From Candidatus Latescibacterota bacterium (GTDB lineage: Bacteria; Latescibacterota; UBA2968; UBA8231): a stretch of DNA of 64,000 nucleotides. The translations under genes were made by a program, and so were the position numbers. The stretch lies in contig SLHA01000010.1 in assembly GCA_007136405.1 (NCBI GenBank), positions 1 through 64,000 on the forward strand. Direction: 5' to 3'. The stretch's first letter is position 1; every line of letters begins with the position of its first letter. Shown here piece by piece: positions 35,501 to 45,048 of the stretch. The notes beneath the pieces are model-generated. The model was not told the origin of the DNA, ran no database searches, and saw nothing but the letters and a program-made list of their open reading frames with translations.

Positions 35501-36103
35501 CTGGCGTTTGACCTCGGCGATGATGTCTTCAATGCGGGTGAGATCGGCGCGGGTGGATTCCAGTTTGTTCCAGGTGGCCCGCCGCCGGCTCTTGTACTTG
35601 GTGATGCCGGCAGCCTCCTCCAGAATCCGCCGCCGGTTCTCCGTGCGCTCGCTGACGATCTCGTCCACCATGCCCTGCTCCATCACGGCATAGGCTCCCT
35701 GTCCCAGACCGGTGTCCATGAGCATATTGGCGATGTCGAGCAGACGGCACGGCACCTTGTTCAGCAGGTAGTCGCTTTCTCCGGAGCGAAACAGGCGGCG
35801 CGTGAGGGTGATCTCCCGGTATTCGACCGACAACATGCCATCGGAATTGTCGATCACCAGGCCGACTTCGGACAGCCCCAGCGGTTTACGGTTGCGGGTA
35901 CCCGAGAAGATGACGTCTTCCATCCGGTGCCCCCGGAAGGTGCTGGCCCGCTGTTCACCCAGCACCCAGCGGATGGCTTCGACCACGTTGGATTTGCCGC
36001 ACCCATTGGGGCCGACGATGGCTGTGATGCCGGGTCCAAAGGGAATGCTCACCTTCTGGGCGAATGACTTGAAACCGAGGATGTCGAGCTGCGTCAGACG
36101 CAA
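32540..36103 (-). CDS. smc: Chromosome segregation protein SMC
   Basis: This 1,187-residue protein has a Walker A motif 'GPNGCGKSNVVEAIRWVLGE' (about 32-51), two long coiled-coil arms (about 170-500 and 660-1010), a hinge near 510-650 ('YAPAVEAALGEALEALVA'), an ABC signature 'LLSGGERALTAISLLFAI' and Walker B 'FCILDEVDAPLDDAN'. It compacts and segregates the nucleoid with ScpA/ScpB, which are not in the window. The length is normal. It converges tail-to-tail with the PyrE-like gene with only two bases between them. Confidence 0.97.
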   Translation of the reverse strand: MRLTQLDILGFKSFAQKVSIPFGPGITAIVGPNGCGKSNVVEAIRWVLGEQRASTFRGHRMEDVIFSGTRNRKPLGLSEVGLVIDNSDGMLSVEYREITLTRRLFRSGESDYLLNKVPCRLLDIANMLMDTGLGQGAYAVMEQGMVDEIVSERTENRRRILEEAAGITKYKSRRRATWNKLESTRADLTRIEDIIAEVKRQVDYLSRQVGRARRYQNLKQEFDELELRLGRVRFFARRDAAVPLQAELEQLDRTIREGQTRLAGNEATLEQLRLEETEAERHLQEMGGLVQTKAEEIHTRDRRLVAVRERLQSAADVIERAARERREQAGQQETARAQHQEATATLTRTRTRLEELDERLESSEELAGQVEEEYATLRAEQEDRQREQMEVLRQQAGQSRQLERLRADHEAQDQRSRTVAAELEELSAELSTARDETEQVAADLLQARRQREILDALVQRTDGAVRSAAAAVERLQRQHSRVERDGDTSQARLQAMENVRARYEGYSSGVRTLMLDSPFTGVFHGVLGDLLDVQQPYAPAVEAALGEALEALVARDDTPVGGALDFLHQQKAGRAGMYALCAQLPPQSSPVQLPAMPGVIGPMRSFVNADPEIVPLIDCLLHNTFLVEDLDTALRLRRQEVSLRFVTPSGDALDLYGRVVGGPRTSEEASLLGRRQEIRAWRRVHAQQRARAAAVAGSLQAGTLRQAVLAQRAAGLSERMTVADEQKRTLSQRQERALQTTAYHQRRMEQLQAERRQLDDRRAELQRSVDLVESELDAREAATRELETALQSGAQRLQQKETVRQEQQSQLAAIRVERARLAETVHSLDRDAERLEQLQRSLELTIQRLDQESEQASAQHRQLVDERQQIETELEDLHAERDKLEAERDRRQQHWAGLNARTRQLEGEISRMQRELNAQRERHHQVEMQVAELQSQATHIRSRLQEEANTDVEALGPVEEAVDQEAVEQRIGALRQSLTRLGSVHLGVLEEYEEQKERFDFLCQQRDDLVVAAEDLTKTLRLIDRTARRIFTDTFEQIRSKFRETFARFFVGGEADLKLEADVDPLEAAIEIIARPRGKRLQSISLLSGGERALTAISLLFAIYLVKPSPFCILDEVDAPLDDANIGRFINVLREFARSTQFIMVTHNKISMAAADTLHGVTMPEEGVSQLVSVRLDEDTSMEEAAG

Positions 36104-36528
36104 GGGTGCACTCCTGGTGGGGAACGGATCGATGCGCCGCGGACAGGGCCGCGCGCCCGGTGTATGGTGGCGCGAGCGCAGTCCAACCCATGCGATGCCG
36201 GGGAGATGCCTGGATTCACGGGCCCTGCGGGTTGCAGCTCCGGGGGCTGCCGGTTTCTGTCATCTGCCGGGGAGTGGGCAGCGCCGGCACGATCACGACC
36301 GTACCGTGCCGGCATGGAGTTCCGGAAAGACCGGCAGCTGACCGCGAAGAACCCGATCAGGCATCCCAGATTGTACGTTGTGCCCGAAGGCGGGTCAAGC
36401 CATTTTTTTCAAGGGGGCGAATGGCAGGGGAGCCGGCCCGGTTTGGGCCCCGGGGTTTCTGCGCGCCGGCCCCTGACTCGCCGGGCGGCTCACAAGGAAC
36501 CCCGGACGTCGAACATGAGGAACACACC
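36104..36528. other. Gap upstream of smc (425 bp)
   Basis: This holds the smc start region on the minus side and precedes a small plus-strand ORF. A 9-bp perfect inverted repeat with a 13-base loop is at 36283-36313. A T7 run lies at about 36413-36419 but is not preceded by a tight hairpin. No gene was seen. Confidence 0.5.
36283..36313. repeat. Perfect 9-bp inverted repeat (possible operator)
   Basis: GCCGGCACG and CGTGCCGGC are separated by 13 bases, about 180 bases upstream of the smc ATG and 216 bases before the small ORF. The wide, symmetric spacing looks more like a dimer-binding site than a terminator. Confidence 0.45.
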
Positions 36529-36753
36529 GTGGAATTGACCGAGCTGTACGACGATGTTGTCCGCCAACTCGCCGATGAGCGCCGGCAGCTGGTGGAGACG
36601 ACGGTCGAGGAGTATGGCGCCAGCGCGACGTTCCGTTTTCTGCTGGCCGTGATCGCCGGAGCCACACCGCGCGAGCGCCAGGTGATCCGGGTCCTCTTGC
36701 GCCAACTCGACCAGTACGAGCGGGAGGCGGCAGCGGGGGAACAACCGGAGTAA
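36529..36753 (+). CDS. Hypothetical small helical protein
   Basis: A GTG behind GAGGA at good spacing starts a 74-residue product 'MELTELYDDVVRQLADERRQ'. It is charged and helical ('RERQVIRVLLRQLDQYERE'), with no recognised family. The ORF-track entry extends 141 codons upstream, but that part looks non-coding. It lies between smc (divergent) and gatC, same strand as gatC. Codon pattern and RBS favour a real gene, but there is no homology evidence. Confidence 0.5.
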   Translation: MELTELYDDVVRQLADERRQLVETTVEEYGASATFRFLLAVIAGATPRERQVIRVLLRQLDQYEREAAAGEQPE

Positions 36754-36985
36754 ATGGCCGACAGGATGGCGCTCCGGGGAGCGAGACACCCGGCCACGGC
36801 CTCGTTCACCGGCGTCGAGACTTCGCCTGAATGCCATTCGCCGCATCGACGCAGATCGACCCTCAGCGGGGTTGGTTCCTGCGGCAGGGTGCATTCTTGC
36901 GCCCCGATGATCGCCGGCGCATATTACCACCCATCCGGCGGCTTCCTTTACCTGTTTCGGACTCTGACCAGGTCATCGATATATC

Positions 36986-37273
36986 ATGCCAGTTGAGTTG
37001 AAAGATGTGCGCGCCGTGGCCGAACTGGCCCGGCTGGCTCTGACTGCAGAGGAGGAGACCCGGCTCGTCAGTCAGCTGAACGAGATCCTGGGGTTCATGG
37101 AGACGCTGAACGAGCTGGACACGCGCGGCGTTGAACCCACCTCCCACCCTGTGCCCATGGAAAACGTCACCCGCAAGGACCAGATCGAGCCGTTTGCGGC
37201 CCGCGGAGACCTGATGGCCGCTGCTCCGGAGGTGGCGGGGGATTACTACAGAGTCCCCCGTATCATGGACTGA
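36986..37273 (+). CDS. gatC: Asp-tRNA(Asn)/Glu-tRNA(Gln) amidotransferase subunit C
   Basis: This 95-residue protein has the GatC pattern: 'VRAVAELARLALTAEEE', 'LVSQLNEILGFMETLNELDT', 'VEPTSHP' and 'FAARGDLMAAAPEVAGDYYRVPRI'. GatC holds GatA and GatB together in the enzyme that converts mischarged Glu-tRNAGln or Asp-tRNAAsn to the correct species. gatA and gatB are not adjacent. A strong terminator follows directly, so gatC is the last gene of its transcript. Confidence 0.93.
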   Translation: MPVELKDVRAVAELARLALTAEEETRLVSQLNEILGFMETLNELDTRGVEPTSHPVPMENVTRKDQIEPFAARGDLMAAAPEVAGDYYRVPRIMD

Positions 37274-37292
37274 CATGGACTGCATGGAAACA

Positions 37293-37318
37293 CGGCGGCC
37301 GCTAGCGGTCGCCGTTTT
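37293..37318 (+). terminator. Rho-independent terminator after gatC
   Basis: A 10-bp stem (CGGCGGCCGC / GCGGTCGCCG, one G-T wobble) with a TA loop is followed at once by TTTT. It begins 20 bases after the gatC stop and separates gatC from pyrG. Confidence 0.75.
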
Positions 37319-37325
37319 CGGTTGA

Positions 37326-39185
<1,860 letters not shown>

Positions 39186-39285
39186 AGCCGGCAGCCGTGT
39201 GACCACGGATCCATGCCGTCTTCACAGTGGTGCGGCGGTGCCGACGGGCGCTTGCCGGCTGCTGTCTTCCACTACCTCGGAGTGC

Positions 39286-41133
39286 ATGCCGCCGCTTGTT
39301 GCGTTGCTGCTGGCTTTCATCTCATTCGTTGTCGGTGGCTGTTCCCCGTCCTCGGATTCGGACCGCGAGACGATCGAGTCTCCCCGGGCGGACAGGGAAT
39401 CCTGGGATGTCCGCGTGGAACTGCGCCAGCCCGGCCTGCATGTGTACATCGAAGCTCCCTACATGGCGGACTTCATCGACGCCCAGCAGACCCGCGCGGA
39501 CAGCGGTGCGAGCATCGTGATCACTCAAGGCGCCACGGCTAAGGGGTGCAGCATCAGCGCTGAACGGTTGACGCTGTATCACGCGGACCGGACCTTCGCC
39601 TGCGGTGGTCAGGTCCGGCTCGCGGCCCGGGACAGTCTGACGCTGGAAGCAGACACGCTGGTATGGTACGGTGAATCGGAGCTTCTGCGCGTCCCCGGGT
39701 CACTGCGCATCGACCTGCGCTCCGGATGGGAGCGGGGTTACAACCTGACCACGGATGCGGACGTGACAAGCTGGACCATGGAGCGGGTCACCGGCATGTG
39801 GTACGGCTCGAGGGGAGACCAGGACTATCAGGTCAGGGTGCAGGCGGCACAGGTGCGCGGTGAACGGCAGAATGGATACCAGGTCGAATACGACAGCGTG
39901 GAAGTGGTGCAGGACGGCATCAGGGCCAGTGGTCCATTAGCGCTTTACCTGGAGCGGGACGCCACGCTGATCTTTCCGCTGGGGGTCCAGGGGAGCGACC
40001 GGGACACCCGCTTCGCGGCGGAACACGCCCGCATCGATCTGGCCGGGAACCGGATGCAGGCCGAGGGTGAAGTGCACTTCAGTGTGCCTGACAGCGCCGC
40101 CTCGGCGGGATTCCAGCTGCGCGCCGACCGCCTGGAGCATGATCGCACGGATGACCATCTGGCCGTAGCGGGCGGGCCGGTGCATTTCGAACAGGAACTC
40201 CGCCGGATCCAGGCGGACAGCCTGCATTACCGGCGTCCGGAAGAACACCTGACCGCTCTGGGCAGCGTGATATATCAGGACAGCCTGGCCCGGCTGGAGG
40301 CCGATACCCTGGCATACGACCAGGTGGCCATGGAGATCGAAGCGCGGGGATCCATCCGTCTGCGTTCGCCGCGCCTGGAGGGGCAGTTTGCCTGTCGGCA
40401 TCTGGTCTACCGGACCGACACCCGGATCGCCAGACTCATCGGAGACCCGAGCTTCGAACGCAGCGGCAATGAGGACGGTGCCAAGACATTCCGGTCCAGC
40501 GCCATGGTGATCGACCTGGATCGGCGCTTGCTGCAGGGGATCGGGAACGTCGTTCTGCGCACTCCGGATGCCGAAGCACGGGCTCTGCGCGGCTGGTTCG
40601 ATGACGAGGCGGACATGCTTGAACTGGGAGGAGGCAGCACCTTCGTGCAGGCGCGCGACAACGGAGACTGGCTTCGGCACATACAGGCGGATTCCATGCG
40701 GGTGGAACTGGAGGAGGGGGAGGTGGTCGCGGTGTGGCTGCCCGGAGCCCTGAACGGCAAAATTCGCTCCGGCGACGGCAGTACCGACTGGCTCAGCGGT
40801 GGCGACGGCCATATGGAGATGCGCGCGGGACAGCTGGAACGCTTCCACATCGGCAACACGGCCGAAGTCGTGCACCATGCGGCCCGCAGTGACGAGGTGA
40901 CGAGTATCAGCGGGGCGCGGATGGTCCTGGATTTCGACGCGGAGGGACTGCGACGGGCACGGGTGGACGGTGATGCGGTAGTGGTGTCCCGCATCACCGA
41001 AGACGACGGCCGTGACGAGGTGCTGACCCGGGCCGCCGGTGAAGAGCTGGAGGTGCACTTCGGTGCCAGCGGCCTGGAAGTGCATATCGGGCCCCGGGTG
41101 GACGGCTGGTTCATCCGTGAAAAGCGGGATTGA
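39286..41133 (+). CDS. LptC/LptA-like LPS-transport lipoprotein (OstA-type)
   Basis: From the ATG at 39286 the product is 615 residues; the ORF-track start is a GTG at 39199. It has a lipoprotein signal peptide ending in lipobox 'FVVGGC'. An LptC-like region (about 50-170) follows ('CSISAERLTLYHADRTFACG', 'LTLEADTLVWYGESELL'). It then has repeated OstA/LptA-type rungs ('LQADSLHYRRPEEHLTALG'-like units) to about 580. Such beta-jellyroll rungs form the periplasmic bridge carrying LPS from inner to outer membrane. Position directly before lptB and rpoN matches the usual lptC-lptA-lptB-rpoN order, so one protein appears to replace two. The merged architecture is my inference. Confidence 0.75.
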   Translation: MPPLVALLLAFISFVVGGCSPSSDSDRETIESPRADRESWDVRVELRQPGLHVYIEAPYMADFIDAQQTRADSGASIVITQGATAKGCSISAERLTLYHADRTFACGGQVRLAARDSLTLEADTLVWYGESELLRVPGSLRIDLRSGWERGYNLTTDADVTSWTMERVTGMWYGSRGDQDYQVRVQAAQVRGERQNGYQVEYDSVEVVQDGIRASGPLALYLERDATLIFPLGVQGSDRDTRFAAEHARIDLAGNRMQAEGEVHFSVPDSAASAGFQLRADRLEHDRTDDHLAVAGGPVHFEQELRRIQADSLHYRRPEEHLTALGSVIYQDSLARLEADTLAYDQVAMEIEARGSIRLRSPRLEGQFACRHLVYRTDTRIARLIGDPSFERSGNEDGAKTFRSSAMVIDLDRRLLQGIGNVVLRTPDAEARALRGWFDDEADMLELGGGSTFVQARDNGDWLRHIQADSMRVELEEGEVVAVWLPGALNGKIRSGDGSTDWLSGGDGHMEMRAGQLERFHIGNTAEVVHHAARSDEVTSISGARMVLDFDAEGLRRARVDGDAVVVSRITEDDGRDEVLTRAAGEELEVHFGASGLEVHIGPRVDGWFIREKRD

Positions 41134-41144
41134 GGAGTGCGCGG

Positions 41145-41867
41145 ATGGCGCTGAAGGCATCAGGGCTGAGCAAAGTGTACGGCCGGCGGACGGTGGTAGC
41201 GGACGTGGACCTGGAGCTGACCCAGGGTAGCATCGTGGGTCTTCTGGGGCCTAACGGCGCGGGCAAGACCACCACCTTCTACAGTATCGTCGGTTTCGTG
41301 CGGCCGGATTCCGGTGCCATCTGCCTGGACGATACAGATATTACGGATCTGCCGATGTTTCGCCGTGCCCGTCTGGGTATCGGCTACCTGCCCCAGGAGA
41401 CGTCGATTTTCCGCAAGCTGACCGTCGAACAGAACATCATGGCCGTGCTGGAGACGCGCCGGCTCGACGCCGCGGCGCGGCGGGACCGCTGTGATCAGCT
41501 GCTGACCGAACTGGATCTGACCGATCGCGCCCGTCAGCTCGCGTCGACGCTTTCCGGCGGCGAGACCCGCCGGGTCGAAATCGCCCGGGCTCTGGCGGTG
41601 GAACCCCGGTACATGCTGCTGGACGAACCCTTCGCCGGCATCGATCCGCGCACCGTCGAGGACATACAGACTATTGTCGCCACGCTGCGCGATCGTGGTC
41701 TGGGCGTCCTCATCACGGACCACAACGTGCGCGAAACCCTGGCCATCACCGACCATTCCTACATCATGGTCGACGGCCGCATTCTGACCGCCGGAGACGG
41801 CGCTACACTGGCCGCGGACGAACGCGTTCGCAGGCTGTACCTGGGCGATCGTTTCCGTCTGCATTAG
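41145..41867 (+). CDS. lptB: LPS export ABC transporter ATP-binding protein LptB
   Basis: The ATG at 41145 behind GGAG gives 240 residues. It shows Walker A 'GPNGAGKTTTFYSIVGFVRP', Q-loop 'GYLPQETSIFRKLTVEQNI' (the block that distinguishes LptB from other ABC ATPases), signature 'LSGGETRRVEIARAL', Walker B 'MLLDEPFAGIDP' and H-loop 'LITDHNVRETLAI'. It powers extraction of LPS from the inner membrane with LptFG. It follows the LptC/A lipoprotein by 11 bases and is followed by rpoN, as in proteobacteria. Confidence 0.96.
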   Translation: MALKASGLSKVYGRRTVVADVDLELTQGSIVGLLGPNGAGKTTTFYSIVGFVRPDSGAICLDDTDITDLPMFRRARLGIGYLPQETSIFRKLTVEQNIMAVLETRRLDAAARRDRCDQLLTELDLTDRARQLASTLSGGETRRVEIARALAVEPRYMLLDEPFAGIDPRTVEDIQTIVATLRDRGLGVLITDHNVRETLAITDHSYIMVDGRILTAGDGATLAADERVRRLYLGDRFRLH

Positions 41868-41915
41868 ACCCGCAAGCCGACGCTTTCAGCCCCCTATAGC
41901 AATACCCGTACCCGC

Positions 41916-41944
41916 TTGACTTTGACTAGGGACCGGTCTATAAT
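41916..41944 (+). promoter_or_regulatory. Sigma70 promoter of rpoN
   Basis: TTGACT (41916-41921), a 17-base spacer and a perfect TATAAT (41939-41944) lie 83 bases before the rpoN ATG and just after the lptB stop. It is the best sigma70 match in the window. It would let rpoN be transcribed independently of the lpt genes. Confidence 0.8.
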
Positions 41945-42027
41945 TACAGCGACAACCGGTCAGCCGCGGCGGTTCCCGCGGAGACCCGGCCTCGACCGTC
42001 TCTCACCTTACCTGGCTGTGGGTCTTT

Positions 42028-43494
42028 ATGCTTCGCATCGCGCAGAATCTCAGCCTTCAGCAGAAGATGGCGCCGCAGCTCATCCAGTCGCTGCAGTTGC
42101 TGCAGATGTCCACGCTGGAGCTGGAGCTGGAGATCAAACAGCAGCTGGAACTGAATCCACTGCTGGAGGAGAATCTGGAGCAGGAGGAAGATGCCGCCGG
42201 GGATGAGGAGGACGTGGTCGAGGACGCCCTCAAGGAGGAAGAGGAAGTTCCGGAAGTCATCGAGGACGTAAACTGGGATGAGCTGCTGGAGGATCAGTTC
42301 GAGCAGAGTTCGTACAACAGTGAGCGCACGGAGTACGATCCCAACTGGGAGGTGGATCGGGAGCCGCAGGAAAACCGGATCACCAGCGTGCCGCCGCTGC
42401 TGCAGCAGGTATACGAGCAGCTTGCCCTGACGGATATAGATGAACAAGACCGGGCCATTGGCGAATTCATCATCGGCAACCTGAACGATAGAGGCTACCT
42501 GGGATGCTCCCTGGAAGAGGTGGCGGAGCCGCTTCAGGTGGCGGTGGAGGACGTGGAACGAGTGCTGCGCGTCATTCAGGGTTTCGAGCCTCCTGGCATC
42601 GCGGCACAGAATCTGCAGGAGTGTCTGGCCATACAACTCAGGCAACTCGAGGATCCGCACCGCGACCACGCCTTGCAGATCGTGCAGCGGCACATGGAAG
42701 ATCTGACTCGGCGCCGGTATATGCGCATCACGCGAGACCTGGATATATCCCAGGAGCAGTTGCGGGATGCGCTGGCGCTGATACAGAGATTGCAGCCGTA
42801 TCCCGGTTCGCGGTCCACCAGTGACTACAACGGTTTATTGACGCTGGACACGGAGGCCGGGTATGTGATACCGGATCTGCTGGTGGAGAAAGTCGGCGAT
42901 GAATGGGTGGTTTCGCTCACGGACGGGGCACTGCCGGCGCTCAGGATCAACCCGGAGTACTCGCAACTGCTCAAGGATCCGCGCCACCACAACGGCAAAG
43001 ACAACGTCAAGCACTATGTGGCCAAGAAAATGAATGATGCGCGCTGGCTCATCAACGCCATCAATCAACGCCGGGCCACCATGCTCAAGGTGGCGGAGTT
43101 CCTCGTCCGGGCTCAGATCGGTTTCTTCGAGCACGGGCCGGCCCATCTACGCCCCATGGTCCTGCAGGATGTGGCGGATGCCGTCGAAATGCATGTGTCC
43201 ACCATCAGCCGGGTAAGCAACGGCAAGTACATGCAGACCCCCCACGGCGTGTTCGAACTCAAGTACTTCTTTGACAGCCGGGTGGGGACAGACAGTGGCG
43301 AAGACGTGTCCTCGCGCAGCGTCAAGGAACGGATTGCCAGTCTGGTGGCCGACGAAGACAAGTCGGAACCGCTCAGTGACCAGCAGATCGCCGATATCCT
43401 GGCTGAGGACGGTCTCAAGATCGCCCGCCGAACGGTAGCCAAATACCGGGACCAGCTGCAAATCCCCTCACAGCGGTACCGCAAGGAATTCTGA
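42028..43494 (+). CDS. rpoN: RNA polymerase sigma-54 factor
   Basis: This 488-residue protein has the Gln/Leu-rich activator-interacting region I ('LSLQQKMAPQLIQSLQLLQM'), a strongly acidic region II (about 50-110), a core-binding domain, a helix-turn-helix near 390 ('VADAVEMHVSTISRVSNGKY') and the RpoN box 'ARRTVAKYRDQL' that reads the -24 element. It directs transcription that needs AAA+ activators such as the NtrC-type regulator at 60.0-61.5 kb. A convergent gap with a 19-bp tandem duplication follows. Confidence 0.96.
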   Translation: MLRIAQNLSLQQKMAPQLIQSLQLLQMSTLELELEIKQQLELNPLLEENLEQEEDAAGDEEDVVEDALKEEEEVPEVIEDVNWDELLEDQFEQSSYNSERTEYDPNWEVDREPQENRITSVPPLLQQVYEQLALTDIDEQDRAIGEFIIGNLNDRGYLGCSLEEVAEPLQVAVEDVERVLRVIQGFEPPGIAAQNLQECLAIQLRQLEDPHRDHALQIVQRHMEDLTRRRYMRITRDLDISQEQLRDALALIQRLQPYPGSRSTSDYNGLLTLDTEAGYVIPDLLVEKVGDEWVVSLTDGALPALRINPEYSQLLKDPRHHNGKDNVKHYVAKKMNDARWLINAINQRRATMLKVAEFLVRAQIGFFEHGPAHLRPMVLQDVADAVEMHVSTISRVSNGKYMQTPHGVFELKYFFDSRVGTDSGEDVSSRSVKERIASLVADEDKSEPLSDQQIADILAEDGLKIARRTVAKYRDQLQIPSQRYRKEF

Positions 43495-43548
43495 TTCGGA
43501 TTCTGGTTCGATTCCACTGATGCTATGGTGTGACCCGGTCGCTCTGCT

Positions 43549-43586
43549 CAGGCAGACGCTGCGGCCCCAGGCAGACGCTGCGGCCC
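43549..43586. repeat. 19-bp perfect tandem duplication
   Basis: CAGGCAGACGCTGCGGCCC occurs twice head to tail (43549-43567 and 43568-43586) in the gap between convergent rpoN and the LarA-like gene. The two copies are identical. It is not in a gene. Confidence 0.95.
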
Positions 43587-43658
43587 TGTGTAGAGAACGC
43601 GACGGCGCCCAAGCCATACGGCCAGCAAGCGCCCATTCGGTGGGGCGGTGGAAGGTCG

Positions 43659-44900
43659 CTACACCAGCGTTCCCCCGGCGTCAAAGGTCAGTTCCTGCGG
43701 ATCTTCCAACCGGGTCAGGTTCGGGTTGGTCGCTGCAGCTGCGTACAGGGGCTCCGAAAGCTGAATATGACCCAGTTCCAGGGTGTTCTTGATGCGGGCG
43801 ATGCGGGCCTGACGCGAATCTTCCAGGTGCAGTAGTCCGAGTGCCGCCTCCACCGCCTTCTGGTCCGTCTCCATGATCACCGGGATGTTGGCGCGGTTGA
43901 GGAAGGTGGTGGTGAACACGTTGGCGTAGGTTGCCTGGAAGTTGATGCGCTCGTAGAGCTTTCGGGTGATGATATCCGCCAGGCCGACGCCGTTGGCATT
44001 ACCGTGAGTCTTGTCGGTCAGATCCAGACAGATGATGCGCTGTACACCGGGTTCTTCCGGCTCCGGGACCCCCGGCAGCAGCATGCGCCCGATCACATTG
44101 GTGTCCATGCCGGTACCGGAGATGTCCTTGCCTATCCTTTCCACGATCAGCAAGTCTATGTCGCGGACCAGAAGACGGGCCATGGTATTCCGGGCTTCCT
44201 GCAGCAGCTCGGGTTCGCGCCATTCGAATTGGTCCGGGGTCAGCGCTTCTATGCGACCGAGCTGGTCATAGGCGTTCTCCAGCAGGGCCACACCCAGAAG
44301 CACCGGCGCCTGCTGCATGATGACACTGCCCCATGCTGGAATGAGACTGGCAAGGCCGTCTTTGTGCGAGTGGGCGATGGTGGCGCCCTTGTGGCTGCCC
44401 AGGCCGATGGTCATCATCTTCATCAACCCGCTTTCGAAGCGGCCGCGGAAGGACGTGTGCGGTTTGACGCGGTTGATGACGATGATGCCGTCGGATTCCA
44501 GCGCCAGGCGGTTGACCAGGACGGGTGTGCCATCATCCAGACTGCCCACCTGTCTGACGTCCATGGAGGCTTCCACGGGGCAACCCATGCTCTCCGGGGT
44601 GATATTGTAGCCGGCCAGGACCTGCTTCTGGCCGGCCGTCGTGGCCCCTCCGTGGCTGCCCATGGCTGGCAGGATGAAGGGTCTGCCGCCCGCCTGTAAT
44701 ACGGCATCGACCACGGTGCGCGTCACCTGAGTGATGTCCGCTATCCCGCGGCTGCCCGCGCACACGGCTATACGGGCACCGGGACGGACGCAGGCCGTGA
44801 TGCCCGCCTGTTCCAACTGGGCGCGTACGGCGGCCGGTACATCCTCTATGGTATGGGCCGGGAAGCGCTGACCCACGGTTACCATCCGAGGTAGCTGCAT
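43659..44900 (-). CDS. LarA/DUF2088-type nickel-racemase-like protein
   Basis: This has about 413 residues from the ATG at 44900 (GGGG upstream); an in-frame ATG at 44912 is the alternative. It matches the lactate-racemase N-domain (DUF2088) layout: 'ARIAVCAGSRGIADITQVTR', 'FILPAMGSHGGATTAGQKQV', 'VINRVKPHTSFRGRFESGLM', 'LGSHKGATIAHSH'. LarA uses a nickel-pincer cofactor and catalytic His residues for alpha-hydroxy acid racemisation; several homologues act on other hydroxy acids. No larB, larC or larE is adjacent. It is the same strand as, and about 150 bases after, an unrecognised 397-residue gene. Confidence 0.65.
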   Translation of the reverse strand: MQLPRMVTVGQRFPAHTIEDVPAAVRAQLEQAGITACVRPGARIAVCAGSRGIADITQVTRTVVDAVLQAGGRPFILPAMGSHGGATTAGQKQVLAGYNITPESMGCPVEASMDVRQVGSLDDGTPVLVNRLALESDGIIVINRVKPHTSFRGRFESGLMKMMTIGLGSHKGATIAHSHKDGLASLIPAWGSVIMQQAPVLLGVALLENAYDQLGRIEALTPDQFEWREPELLQEARNTMARLLVRDIDLLIVERIGKDISGTGMDTNVIGRMLLPGVPEPEEPGVQRIICLDLTDKTHGNANGVGLADIITRKLYERINFQATYANVFTTTFLNRANIPVIMETDQKAVEAALGLLHLEDSRQARIARIKNTLELGHIQLSEPLYAAAATNPNLTRLEDPQELTFDAGGTLV

Positions 44901-45048
44901 GGCAGTCCCCATTTTGCGTTTACCTGCCTTGAGCGGTGCTCCGCGCGGCGCTGCTGTCCGGCGATCTGCCGCCGGTTGAGCTGCGGGAACAGCGCCGCGC
45001 CAGACTGCCGGCCCGCGGCAAGGGCCGGCACGACAGGTGCAGTCCGTC

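Noticed and set aside
34238-36067. 609-residue plus-strand ORF
   Set aside because: It is the mirror of the smc coiled coil; Leu/Gln-rich shadow without a start signal.
36360-36425. Terminator at the T7 run
   Set aside because: The only nearby stem (CCCG-AAGG-CGGG) is short and separated from the T-tract by several bases.
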